Of a DNA stretch of 64,000 nucleotides, positions 28,668 to 40,589 are shown piece after piece. The translations under genes were made by a program, and so were the position numbers. Source of the DNA: Puffinus mauretanicus (taxonomy: Eukaryota > Chordata > Aves > Procellariiformes > Procellariidae); NCBI GenBank assembly GCA_023333565.1, contig JAJKFH010003593.1:124001-188000 (forward strand). Direction: 5' to 3'. Under the pieces are notes generated by a model that saw only the letters and a program-made list of their open reading frames with translations, searched no databases and was not told where the DNA came from. Numbering within the stretch: position 1 is the stretch's first letter; each line of letters opens with the position of its first letter.

Positions 28668-28697
28668 TACGGCCTAATTGTACACTACGGCCTAATT
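28668..28697 (+). repeat. Short direct repeat, 18 bp period
   Basis: TACGGCCTAATT occurs twice, at 28668 and 28686, again with an 18-base period and separated by GTACAC. It lies about 300 bases from the previous duplication. Confidence 0.8.
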
Positions 28698-31372
28698 CTC
28701 ATCTCTCACCATGGCCACTTTATACCCTCCAATATTATAAAAGAAATACAATGTCATATTCACCTCTATATTCTGACTTCCCGTACAGTAGCATCAGCTT
28801 GATTTAATATAAAATAGGCCTAGTCTCTACAATAATTTTGTATTTCTATTGTATTCCTTATCTTCCGCTATTGCAATGTTCCAACCGCAGGGCTTAAGGC
28901 GATACTAGGAAGAGTTCTCCCCCAGTGAAAGCAGCATAAATATAAGCGTCTAGAAAAGGCACGCATTATACAAGAAGCATGATAATAAGGAGATTTAACT
29001 TTAAGTGGGTTTTGCACTGGCTCCCCTCCCCATCAGGCTTCAGTGACTGGTAAGGTGAACTTTAATAAACTGGAAACGCGCAGGATGCATTGACCTACAG
29101 CCTGGTTTCCATTTAGGGTAAGTCACTTCAAGAATGCCCCCCAACTCATTTTCAAGGAGCTTTTGCAGAACTTGGGAGTTGCCGTAGTGCTTTTGCATCC
29201 ATGTAATAATTTTTGGAATTTCACCTCATGTTAATATGGTGGCTAAACAGGAAAATAAGGCTTTTTTTCTAGCATTTCTGGAATTGCTAGAGGGTTGCTT
29301 CACACTGCAATAGAAAAATGGCAGGCAAAGTATCTGAAATTATTCTGCTGATGAAAAAATACAGACAAATTAATTCCACAGCCTTGTAATTTACATTATT
29401 CATTATTCCACTTTAAGGAGGAAAAGCAAATCTGGATAGTCAAATATTATTTTCTGCAGCCTTTATTCTACATGTCTTACTATAGCAAAACTGCTGTAAA
29501 TTTTGTCTGAAAAACACTGGGAATTAAAAGAAAGCAGAAGTGAGACCTGTGGGCAAAAATAGGAAACAGAGATTAAACAATCCGTTGTAGGTCAAAGGTT
29601 ATTTGTAGATCAGTTACCACTCAGGGCTAAAAAAGCCTGCTCAGAACCACCAGCACACTGCTTCCCAGTTGCTCAAACTTAATATTTAGTCTTCTCTAAA
29701 CTAAAAATTTAGACCTAACGAAACAAAAACGTAACACTTGAAAAATGATAGCTTATGTAAAGTTTCCCACCACTTGCAAACTTGCCAAACTTCTACCAAA
29801 AGCCTCAGGCCCAATACCCAAGTTCAAATGTAGAAGTCAAGTAGTACAAACAGGGTCAGACACCTGCCCCCAACTCTCAGTTCTTCAGTTTTTCTTTTCC
29901 TTTCTCCTGCAAAGTGTTTTTCTCTATCACAAAGAGACATTTTGTATTTAAAAGCGTATTTCATAGTTGTTGTAATTCAAATTTGAGAAGAGTACTTTCG
30001 CCTCTCAGTAACTTTACCATCAGTAGAATTAATTTCTAAAGTAAACGCTAATTTGTTCTAAATACATTGCTAGGAGATATTCTGAAGAAAAGAGGAAAAG
30101 GCTGCTTAAACTATGTGCTGGATTTGTTAGATGTTGCTAAGAAGCATGCTATTTCGGCGTTCCTTCTAAGCTGTCATCTTTCCAACACTGGGCCTCCATG
30201 CCTCAAAGTCCTACAGAATAGTAAAGCAAAGTCTACCTACACTTGGTCGGTAATTAAGTTTTCCCATTATTCTCAACGGGAGAATCAGTGAATATATACA
30301 CCAACTGAGGCACTCCAGGAATCATTTCATCCTCCCCTTTCTATTTGACTTATGCGGTGTTACTAACTATTTATCAATGAAAGATTGTGATATCACAGCA
30401 TCATCTCACAAGGAACATCTCAGAAGAGAATGGAAACGTCCTACAATAAGTGACAGGTTTTGAAATATTTTTACAGTAATGTTCTTCCCCACTGAACATC
30501 CAAATTCCACACACACACAAAAGTCTAAACAACCAGTTATGGTTTAAATAAATATTTTCCAGATCATTAAGACATTGCTAGAAAATAGTCTAACTCGATT
30601 TTCATTGAGTTATCTCCCTTCTAAATTCAGAACAAATACGAAAACCGCTTTCCAAAACCACCCTCCCAGCAGTTAAATGACACCTGCAGAACAGAAACCG
30701 AAGCTTCTAGAGAAGCTTGGCAATTAGGACTAATGGAAAAGTAACTAGATTCCCAAGGCTTCCCAAACCCTCTTTCCTTTGAAGAAGGCAACCACTCCTC
30801 CCTGTCCATCTTCCCTCTAAGCACTTGCCAGGATTTTCAGTAGAATGACAGTCATGTAAGCTTTATGAAGTTCAGTAGAGTAATGAGCCACAGATCAATT
30901 CAGAAACTGAAGTTACACGCTTGCTGTCCACGTTTCAGGAACGTGAAGAGTTAAATACAACAACTGAATTCTGCAGGTCGTAGGAGCAAGCACATACCTC
31001 AGTCTTCCAGATTCAATTAGATTTTGTTTTGTTTTAGGCTTTCTTTAATTACCCACTGCCATTTGAGCCCAACTGGGTGACATAAATGTATTATCCCATC
31101 ATAATGTCAGAATTTAAAATTAGATTTGGTCTCCATAAATACACTTCGTCCAACCTTAGTGACTCCGTCCTGCAATGACGGCTATTTTATGTAACATCTT
31201 TCATTCGGTAAGATGTAAAAACTGCATAAAAAATTATAGCTACCTTTTCTGGATTTCTCTTCCATTTACCTGAAGAGAATTCAGTTCGGGGTGAAAAGGA
31301 AATAGTTTTGTAAGATCAAACACTGAAGCAGCAAGAGAAAAAGCAAATTACATAAAGTCCAAATGTACTTAC

Positions 31373-31453
31373 GGTCTCCTTATTTGGAAGCAACTCCTTT
31401 CGGATCCTGAAGAAGTTCTTGCCGTACTGCCTCAACCCCTTAATAAAACGTTT
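31373..31453 (-). CDS. RERE: RERE internal coding exon: core of SANT domain
   Basis: On the minus strand 81 bases encode 27 codons: [15 protein letters not shown], then [12 protein letters not shown]. This is the SANT (Myb-like) domain of RERE, the helix-turn-helix-like fold that works with ELM2 in HDAC1/2 and chromatin contacts in the nucleus. It continues directly, in frame, from the CWTEDEV end of the exon at 58200. I recall the mammalian protein having valine where this has isoleucine (KRFV versus KRFI). The acceptor ATCACAG ends at 31454, with an excellent branch-point candidate TGCTGACAT (A at 31483, 29 bases upstream). The donor at 31372 is perfect, ACC/GTAAGT. Both ends are phase 0. 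The exon holds no methionine, so a transcript that begins nearby must start translation elsewhere. The following GELITFYYYW segment is not present in the window, so the downstream intron is at least 31 kb. A CpG island lies about 0.4 kb upstream. Confidence 0.97.
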
Positions 31454-31454
31454 C

Positions 31455-31523
31455 TGTGATAAAAGATAACAAAAATAGTATGTCAGCAGAAGGAAGAAAA
31501 AAAAAAAGAAAAAAGAAAAAAGA
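31455..31523 (-). promoter_or_regulatory. Splice acceptor region of the SANT exon, with a distant extra polypyrimidine block
   Basis: On the minus strand the order is a long pyrimidine run (31523 down to 31488), a TGCTGACAT branch-point candidate (A at 31483), a short U-rich stretch, then ATCACAG. The strongest pyrimidine block therefore lies upstream of the branch point, not between it and the AG. That arrangement is often a binding region for PTB-like repressors; this is inference from base order only. Confidence 0.6.
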
Positions 31524-32063
31524 TCTCGTTAATCAGCACAACAGCCAAACAATGTTCTTAGCTTAAGGACTGTCGATAGGAGAAAACGTATACCTATACA
31601 CAGCAACTGAAAACAGACAGGGGAAAAAAGCCTTTGAAAAGATACCGAAAAATTCAAACCACATTCCCTTCCATGTCAAAGTTCCAACATTTGAAGCTTA
31701 AAAAAAGTCAGTACCACAGTCAGTTCTTCTCCAAAACGACCGAAGTATTCTGCTGCACGTCTCTTCTGAAGTCTGTTATTTTTCAACCAAGAAGAAGCAG
31801 GCGAAGGAAAATACGCAACGCTGATTTTCAGGGGAGAAAAGTGACTCTCCAGAGAAGGTGTCGCAGGGGTTAAAGAGTCCTTGCGGCCGCCAACCCTCCG
31901 GATTCACCCTTCCCGATTTTCGGAGGAATACCAGCCGACGGCTCCCCGAGAAAGCCCTCCGCCCGACGGGAGCGGAGCCGCCGCCGCCGCTCCCCCTCCG
32001 CGGCTCGCCGCGGCCGGCGGCCGCTCGCCACGCCGAGACGCTTCCTCCCCTCGCCCTGCCGCC

Positions 32064-32087
32064 GGGGCCGGGGCCGCGCAGGGCGGG
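32064..32087 (+). promoter_or_regulatory. G-quadruplex motif in the CpG island
   Basis: Four G runs of 3-4 bases with loops of 2, 7 and 1 bases (runs begin 32064, 32070, 32081, 32085). It fits the canonical G3+N1-7 pattern. It sits on the strand that is template for RERE, within the candidate promoter. Confidence 0.7.
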
Positions 32088-32130
32088 ACGCGGCGGTGCG
32101 GGCGCAGGTGGGGAGCGCGGCGGGGCCGGC

Positions 32131-32141
32131 CCGATGGCGGC
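32131..32141 (+). promoter_or_regulatory. YY1-type site
   Basis: CCGATGGCGGC matches the ATGGCGGC core of YY1 sites common just downstream of CpG-island transcription starts. In such promoters the motif usually points along the transcript and its ATG can act as a start codon. Here it points to plus, i.e. antisense to RERE, and its ATG opens a 225-codon frame. Confidence 0.5.
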
Positions 32142-32212
32142 TGGCTGGGGCTGCGGCGAGGCGAGCGGAGCCGCGACGAGCGGAGGAGCCGAGCCGAGCG
32201 GCGCGGAGGGCC

Positions 32213-32227
32213 GGGCGGGCGGGCGGG
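32213..32227 (+). promoter_or_regulatory. Tight G-quadruplex / overlapping GC-box cluster
   Basis: Four GGG runs separated by single C loops, 15 bases in all. Single-base loops predict a very stable parallel quadruplex, and the same bases form overlapping Sp1-type GGGCGG boxes. It is a plausible core-promoter element of the island. Confidence 0.75.
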
Positions 32228-32475
32228 AGGCGGCGGCCGCGGCCGCCCAGCATGTGATCGCGGCGGGGCTGGGCGGCGCGGCACCCGCGGGGCGCGCCGC
32301 AAAAGGCGGCCTGGATCGCCGGTCCCCCCCCGCCCCGGGCCCCGAGCGGCGGGGCCCCTCGCCCCCGGGAAAGCCCCGGGAAATCAGCCGCCGGATTAAC
32401 GCCCGCCGGTCCCCGGGGGCTCTGCAACGGGGTGGCGGCTTTCTCCCCTGCCAGTTGCCGTATCTCATCTGCCGC

Positions 32476-32822
32476 ACCCCTCAGCTGCCCTTCTCTACTC
32501 TCCGGTCCCCCCTTCAGCTGCCCCTTGCACTCATGTTTCCCCTCTGCAATGCCTCCTCCCCCCCCCGCAAGATAACTCTTCAGCCTCCAGCTGGAAGCAT
32601 CGCGCACTCCCCTCCTCCTCTCTTTCCGGGGCCAGCACCTTCATTCGGTAAATCTATTGCAGCGTGCTATCCATCTCAGCCTGCAGCTCTGGGACCAGCC
32701 TCACCTACACCCCAGCATTTCACCACCATGAATCAGTACCAGGAGATTAAGACTAAACACAGAGTGCCTCTCGTTGGAAAGGCCAGTCCTGAGGACCTTC
32801 CTTTCCTATAATAAGCATACAG
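32476..32822 (+). other. Island shore with continuing open frame and a candidate antisense donor
   Basis: Downstream of the island on plus, a frame that opens with ATG at 32134 continues without a stop to 32811, giving 225 codons, although the last 350 bases are no longer CpG-dense but C-rich. It ends PEDLPFL, and eleven bases after the stop a CAG/GTATAA donor-like site occurs (GT at 32823). I do not recognise the protein. C-rich DNA has few stops, so the frame may be chance; it may mark the first exon of a divergent non-coding transcript. Confidence 0.25.
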
Positions 32823-35247
32823 GTATAAACAGTAGCAAATACTAAATTCTGCCTGCAAAAAAAGATGAGGGATGTTGAGCATGCGGGCCCTAACATTCTG
32901 GGGGGGATGAGAATTAGTAATTCCCTAAAAAGAAACACACCTCAAGTTGGCTTAACGCATTTTGGACCACATCTGCTTGCAAACATCTACGCAAAGAGGT
33001 GGGCAGGTGATTAGAGGCTTCCATATTGTGAAGTGGATAAGGAATTCCAGAAAGGGTAATTCACTACTAAAATAGTGCTCTGTACAGCTCATAAGCTCCA
33101 ACCACAATGCTGAATATGAGTGAGCAGTCTCTTTGGAACCTCATGCATATTATTTTGCAGATACGCTCCCACAGGGATCTATCCTTACCTAACCCTGACC
33201 CTCAAAACCAGCAAGACTGCTAGGGTTGGCCAAGAACATGCCTGGGGGCACAGAGACAAGAATTAACCACCAGTTGTATATGCTTTGAGATTACAGTCCC
33301 TTCCAGTATATATGCTCATACCCACCTGCTCCTTTTAAAGCAGTGAACAGAGCACTCAGCAGTTTAAGAGTTGAGTGACGGGGGTGCTTGGGTTCCTGAA
33401 CACGGAAAAGTTTACTAACAGCAAGGTACCAGCCCCCCGTTCACAGGCAGAAGTCACACAAACATCTACAGAGCAAGATACCAAGGCTGCCTACAATGTG
33501 TAACTGGTCACTAACGCACACTCGTACTTCTCACTTTTTACCATGAGAATGACAAGGAATTCTTATTACACTGAGGGGGAGGACAATCGCTCCCCTGGCA
33601 CCATATGCACACCTCTTCTCTTCTGTGCCTCTGTGCAAGAAAAGATGGCAGCAGCAACAAGGCGAACAACCGTGCCCCCATACCACTCCCAACATCCCAA
33701 AGAGCAATGTAATTCCTGTCTGCAGCTTATCACAAAGAAAGTCAACTAAATCAAGAAACATTTGAAAAACGGGCAACCCAAAGGGAACTCAGATTCTAAA
33801 CGATGCAGCTCAGTTCCTGGCTTTGACATCACTGCCTCGTGGACTGTATCAGGGTACGATGCTTTTGCAGCATCAGTTAACAGAGCATATATAGGAAGAG
33901 GCGACATAAAAAGCTGTAGGGGAGTAAGAAGAAACCAGAGCTGGAACACTCCAACCATGGATGAAAAAGCACAGGGAAATACGAGAGAGCAATCTGGTCC
34001 ACTGCATAAAATGAAAAGCCTTGATTCCCTGTTCCTCATTTTGCCAAAGACTTACTAGGGTGTATCCGCATTCTCAGGGGACCATTTTATTTATTTTTTA
34101 AGATTCCTTTTAACCGAACTATTTTACATTTGTTTTGTGTTGTGATTCAACTCTGTTTTAAAAAAGCCTATGACAAACTGTTTTCCTTTGAACTCATGAG
34201 ATGTCAAAAATCCCTACTGGGAATGCAAGCCTAGCATATAGCCTAACAGAGTAACAGAGGGAGCTTGAAATGCTGTTCCAAATTTCCAACTATGAATGAA
34301 GTCAATCCTTCTGGCATTCTGAAATTTTGGCCAATTATGCTGTCACCTTGATAGGTGTCACACAGAATTATCAGTAGGCCACTGAGGCAATGCAAGACAT
34401 CCAACTATAAAATAGTCGTGTGCCTCTACTGAAAGGCAAGAGCGTGCCACTTCTTAATAAACAAAGAACAACAAAGCACACAAAATTAGTTTCAGAAACT
34501 TAGACAGAAACTGTAAAGCTTCACAAAATGATCAAGGTTTTTTAAAACATTTTCTTTTTTCAGATTTTCCTTCCTATTCTAGCCTTCCATTAATTCAGGC
34601 ATCATGTTCAGTTCTCGCTTAGCCTGCAGCAAGAACAGCTACTTCTGTTCTCCAAGTCAAGCACAACAGACACCTCTAAATGTTTTTAAATATAAAAGAA
34701 CTAAAGAGTTGTACACCTAATCAGAAGTGACCTGTTGCTCTCCAACATCTCATAAAACAGACTGCATAACACAGTTTAAATTTTCTCTCCTCTGCACAAA
34801 TGACTTGCAACAAATTCTATGTCTGCATTTTAATGGTGCAGGAGACGTTGCACTACTCACAGAAGGCATCTGAAAATGACAGCTGCTGAATTAAAATAGT
34901 CTTACAATACAGGACTGGTAGAACAATGAAACTGAAACCTATGGATACATGAGAAAGAAGTTTTGATAAAAACTGGAAGTGGCTCCAGAGCACAATGGTT
35001 TAATTTTTAAAAGTACAGAATTCGGATTTTTAAGAGAAACATTTCAATTTTACCACTTATGTTTAGAACATTATTTATGACAGAATTCTGTCAGCATTAT
35101 TGTTTGTCCTGTTGACTGAAGACAAACTGTAACACAATTAAAAAAAAAAGCTATGGATAATAACTGCTGTGAAGTAGCATTAGGAAATCCCATGGCTTGC
35201 TAGGTCAGTCAATGTTGACAGACAACACAGTTATATTTTACGAAGTG

Positions 35248-35261
35248 GTTACCATGGCTAT
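35248..35261 (+). promoter_or_regulatory. Second RFX-like X-box (imperfect)
   Basis: GTTACCATGGCTAT matches the two-base-spacer RFX consensus GTTRCCATGGCAAC at 12 of 14 positions. Its surroundings are AT-rich with no CpG cluster, so support is weaker than for the site at 40.68 kb. Confidence 0.35.
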
Positions 35262-38200
35262 CGACCAGCCACAACACAAGATCTCCTAATACCATTTTAT
35301 AATTTGAGCTTCCCTAATGAAATGTATTAGATTCTGCAGTATCCTGCTACAATGTGTAAACAGGGAGCTATAAATAACCAAGGAAGAACAAGGAACAAGC
35401 ATGTTAATGTTTGCATATGTGTTACTTGCAGGTCCCATATTTTATCCCAAGAAACAAATATCATGACAAGATACACAAAGCCATTATGTTCTGACTAACA
35501 GAGCTCAGATGGCATGTTTATCAATGTGATGATAATGCCATTGCAAAGCTGTAGTTAAGGTTATGCGTCAGGGTTTCTATTATCAAGAGATTACAGCTTG
35601 GCAGGAAAAATTTGCTACTGCATGCTGAAATTCAGCACCCCAGGTTTTAACTGTGAACTGAGGTTCCCAGTTCAGTTTTCTTCTTCACTGCAGAAATGTA
35701 AAATGAAGCTGTTTCTAAAAGCATGCAAGAATAACATCTAGTACAAAAACAACCTGTTTAATCAATTTAAGAATTTCAAACTGAAACCTCATGGGCTTCA
35801 GAAAGGCAGGACAACTCCGATAAAACTGTAAATTCATAACTGCTACCAATACATCTCTTCCGAGGTGCTGCTTCAATCAGGTTTAGATCAAATGTCCTCT
35901 AAGAAGATCCATGTGCTATTTCAATCCCTTCCCATGACTTCCACCTGATTAATTAGTGAAGAGCATGTTGTAATGCAATATATTTACAAACACACAAACA
36001 CAGAGCCTTTTCTGTTCTTTCTCAATCCAGGAAATAAGTACTTTTTTTTTCCTCCTCAATCTTTCTAAAAAAATCTCCTCTTTAGACTATGTCCAAGAAT
36101 AGCAAGTTCTTCTCTCAACCTTTTCCTTAATTATAAGCATATAAAAATGGACAATTTTGCTATCATGAAAGCAATTTGTACAGTGCATGTTCTGAAAGAC
36201 CCAAGGTTTTCTAGGCAGATGCCAAGTGAAGTTGTCACCATCTTCTATATTTAATATGCCCTTTGAAGTTTTATAGTAAATATGGTGGAGAAATTTACGG
36301 GGTTTTAATAGTTAACAGCAAATAAACACTAAATGCATAAAAGCATCTTTATTTCTTAAATTTCACAAGATGAAAAATTACGGCAGTTATTCCAAAAAGA
36401 AAATGAGATTTGGTTATATCTGCAAAATTTGTTAAATGTGCAGCACATTTATAGCTTGCCCCAAACAATTTTTTAGCATGCAGACATTGTATATGCACAC
36501 TAGCTGAATTTCAGTGCACAGAGTACATTTTATTAAAAGCTTGGCTGAGTTTAACATTGTATTTCACTTATGTGTGCATAGTGCAAATAAAGGCGTTTGC
36601 TGGTAACATTAAATGATATATACTGACCTCTAGAAACGGAGGTATCCTGATAGTTTCCTTAAGAAGACACAGTTTAACCTAAAGATGTCAGGTATCTCTT
36701 ACAAAAACGTATCTTGTGTTATTCACAATCTTTTTTTCACCAAACTATAGCTGGCTGTAACAGAAAATGATGCTAGTATTTATTGTATCTTTACCTCAAA
36801 AGAATTCTATACGCTCCGTAACAGACAGGACTAAGTACTGCTCAGTAAGTAATTCCATGAAGGTCAAAAAGAGGTACTTTAAGTTAAAGAAAATGCCGCT
36901 GTCCCACATACCCAAGCTATTCTCAGAATCCACCTAACCACTGCAGACACACAGCATGCCTGTTTAACTCCTTCCGCAAGCTGCTTTGTTTCCTGAAGAC
37001 TCTTACCCAGAAAAAGCCCAACTGCCCTAAGACGCGGCACCAGCCAGGACCGTGGCCGGAGAAGGGAAGGTCTCCCAGGGGTGGGAAGCTGCGGTCAGAT
37101 TGATACGCCCTTGCTGTGCCCATCCACTCCCAGCCTCAGCTGGCAGGCTTTCTCTCAGTCCTGCCTTCTCAAACAGCCCAGACCGGGGACTGGCGGCTTG
37201 GTTAAAGCCAGGGGAAAACACTTTCTGGCACTGAGCCCAGGAAGGCTGCACGATGGAGAAGGAGGGAGAGATGGAAAGATGTTCTGTCCGGTCAGAGAGA
37301 GAACGATAGGCAGAGACTTCCACAATGCAATTTTAAGACGCACAAATTGCCAGCTAAAGAGGAGAGAAAGCTACAAAAGAAAAGAGGGGAAAAGACCTTT
37401 TTCTAGGGGTACAGGAAGAAGGGAGAGATGTTCCACAGAAATTTCTTGGCCTAAGAACGCACATCCTCAGAGCCATGAACTTGCCATGAACAAGGATTGG
37501 GCCCAAGGTAACAGAATATTCTAGGTTATGACAGTAGCATGTAGAATGAGGAACAAGCATGATGACTCAACAAAGCTCACCTGAAATCTTTGTTTAAAAA
37601 AAAGCCACCACCAAAAAACACCAACCACCAGTCCACTGGGAAAGAGGAACTATCAAGAAAAATCGACATTCAGGCCTCTGCCATGTTCCTTTAACATGCC
37701 CCGCTGCTGGGAGAACAGGATATGCTTCAACCTCATCTGAACTTCATTTTATTGTTTCCTGTCACTACCGTAACGCTGCTTAATTTTTTTTTTTAATTTA
37801 ATTTTGAAGTAGCAAGCAATTTTAACCTTAGCATTAGATACTTGTGCTGTTGTGTGTTACTCGGTTAACAGCAAGCTTGCAAAAATCACCTCGCTGGCAA
37901 ACTTGTTTAATAGAACGAGACCATAAGCCTTCCCTAAATGTCTCTGCATGTTGTTCCACAGACCTTGGCACTGTATCAGAGATGTGTGCAGATCTCAAGC
38001 ATGCAAGCAGAAGTAGTAGATCTTTGCGGAAATATCTAGGTTCCCGCTGTTCCCTCAGTGTTATCTGCCTGCAGCCTACAACATCTCAGATGCTCTCAGG
38101 TTAAGTTCACTGCTCTGTCCCACCTCTAACCACAGCACTTCTTTGCTCCTGCAGGAAGTAAGGCTGTCACCAGCTTGCAATTTAGAGTCTCCTCCTGAAG

Positions 38201-40589
38201 AGGCTGCACCGAAGCACAGGTCATGATTTGAAGGACCTTATTCTCTTCTCGGACACAACCATACAAAGGGTATGAGAAATTGTTCACACAGCCTGGCAAC
38301 TGCTTGAAGGTGTCTGCAACACTTACTACAAATCTTTGTTGCAAGAGACCTCTGTTGTAAGGGAATAGCTGCTTTGATGACCACTGACACTATACACACA
38401 AGGCTCTTTCGTGATCTCAGAAAGTTGTGGAATAACAGCAAGTAAAGACCCTTTACTGTATGTGGTGCACCGTACACTGCACCAGCCAGCTATGACAGTG
38501 AAGCACAAACAGTAATTAAATGCCAACCAACCCCCGCAGTGCCAGTTCTTGCTGCTTAATTATAAACTACAAATTTTTAAGTAACCAACTTTGAGACAAG
38601 TTTGTTTGTTGTTTCGGTTTGGTTTTTTAAGTGTCTCCTTTCACAACTGTAAACAGGTAAATGTTTCTTAAATTGTGCCACAAGCATGTTTCCAGACTTC
38701 CAGTGCAAGAGAGACGGCACACATGGAGGCGATAATTTTGTAGAGCAAGATTGGAAGAGAGTAGTCATATATATGTATGTAGGTGTGTGTATAGATACTT
38801 TTTTTTGGTTGAAAGCATCCCTTACCACCAAAATATACTTACTCAATTTGCTTCTTCATTCAGCAGATTGTGACCTTAATTCAAAATACATACGAAAACC
38901 AAATTCAGCTTTCTTTTAATAGATACTGGTCTGTTTATTTTTCTTGTCAATTTATTTTAATGAAATAATTCTGTTGTGTCAAGACAAAAAGTGTCCTCTA
39001 ACCTTTGTGGTATTTTGAAAATAAAATTCTTTTTCACCAAGTCCTCTTACTCAAAGGTATGATGGAAAAACAAAAATATTTTTATGGTATTCAATTATAT
39101 TAAAAGGCATTAGTGCTCTCACTGGATATTCAAAGCACCTCTTCAGAGTGCATTGCTGGTCATCTACATGTGATAAAAATCTCACACTCCTTAGGCCATA
39201 TGCCTGTAAGATCAAGTATCCTCTATAAACAAACTGACAAGAAATACATCAGCTGAAAGGCTTAAAGGTGCCGAATGATTAGCTTTCCCTCCCAATTGGA
39301 TGGCTTTGTCTTCCTGAAAAATTACACTGAAAAATTAAACCCTACCTCAAACTGTAAGGGATTCACCACCAAAGCATTATACAGATGCAGAGAGGCACAC
39401 AACATCCACCAGAGTCTGTGTTCTGTACATCCACAGCCATATACACAGACGGAAAGTCATTAAGCAGACTCCCTCAAGGGAATGCCAAAAGATCCTGAAA
39501 TGATAATGATCCCCCTTCCATGGTGCTGCACTGTTGGCTTTTGTTTTGAACAATAGATCTCCCATGATACCTCTCGCTTGCTGAAAATATTGGTATTAAG
39601 TGAGCATGAGCACAGCTGTGTGTAAATTACATATATAAACAGATTAGATTTGTATATTTATACTGGATGCAAACACATTAATAGCACATTTGCATACACA
39701 GTTGGCTAAATGAGATTGCATGCAGAGCAGGATTACTAGTTACAAACACATTTATTTAGAATTTTCAATAAAGTATTTATACTGCCATTCAAGGGGTCAA
39801 AGTGGATTCATCATCCTTTCTCTCCTCTTCCCTTTCTCGGAGTATGCAAAAACGCTCTTGTCAACATGCTTTCCGCATCTTGCCAGTCCCTCATCACAAC
39901 CATTCTGGAAAAGGGACCTACAAGCTAGCAGAAGAAACTGAACTGGGGTGCTTACCTAAAGGTTACCCAAATTTCCTTCAGCTTAGTTTATTGAAGGTGA
40001 TGTTTTGGGGCGGGGAGGAGGGGAGTGAGAGTTCTACGTTTGACCACAGCACGAACTACTACCTAAATGCCAGTTTATAAAACTCTTCTTTCCCTTCTCT
40101 GTTCAATGCCAGGGATCAATGCAAAAGTCTGTATGAAAAGCAACATGATATTGAAGGTGACACAACAGCTCTCGGACATTTCTAAATGGGAGAAGTCAAC
40201 TATTCCTTCACCCCAGGCTTTGAGCTGTCAGGGTGCTGCTAACCTTATGTGCTAACCCCAGCTTTATTTTACCATCAGTATTTTAACAGAGCTATTTTTA
40301 TAGCGAGAGATTTCAGGTTCACCCAAAGCAGTACGCAAAGCTTTGATTCACTGTCTGCATTGTACCCGTTTCTGCATGAGACCCTTGATGAGAAAGAGAA
40401 AACAAAACAGCAAAAAAAAGAATTATATCTAAATGAGGAGCCTTTATTTTTGCTCTAAGTGTGCCCTCTGATTATTGGCTCCGGGTGCTTTCACTGCACA
40501 TCCCCAGATAATGCTCCCAAGCCAGCCAGTTTCTCTCTCGCCTTCACGTTTCACATCGGTTCCTGTTAAAAGGTCCAGTCCTGCCTCTT

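Larger units (their letters stand above)
1..31372 (-). other. RERE: RERE intron downstream of the SANT exon (3' end outside window)
   Basis: After the GTAAGT donor at 31372 the transcript enters an intron that runs off the low-coordinate edge. I looked for the expected next coding piece, which encodes ELITFYYYW on the minus strand, by its repeated tyrosine codons next to a tryptophan codon, and did not find it. Apart from the CR1 copy, the CpG-enriched patch near 27.3 kb, a G-quadruplex near 19.7 kb and simple repeats, 1-10879 and 11631-31372 hold nothing I can name. The composition is AT-leaning, with scattered A and T tracts. Confidence 0.85.
31866..32475. promoter_or_regulatory. CpG island, candidate internal (possibly bidirectional) promoter of RERE
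   Basis: The window is AT-leaning, but this block is extremely GC-rich: 53 of 60 bases in 31981-32040 are G or C, with 15 CpG dinucleotides in those 60 bases, and density stays high to about 32.45 kb. It has NotI sites (31883-31890 and two overlapping copies around 32233-32246), several GGGCGG boxes, a YY1-type ATGGCGGC at 32134, and an M-box-like TCACATG (minus strand, 32251-32257). No TATA box is evident, as is usual for dispersed CpG promoters. It lies in the 26.7 kb intron, about 0.4 kb upstream of the SANT exon in the gene's direction. Known biology: in mammals RERE has a short isoform lacking the N-terminal half, made from an internal promoter. Assigning that role to this island is my inference. 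It could also start an antisense transcript. Confidence 0.85.

Noticed and set aside
31870..32607. Long overlapping open frames (130-245 codons) on both strands of the CpG island
   Set aside because: GC-rich DNA is poor in stop codons. The translations are Arg/Pro/Ala/Gly-rich with no family signature, and several start at GTG rather than ATG. Two frames are kept only as hypotheses.
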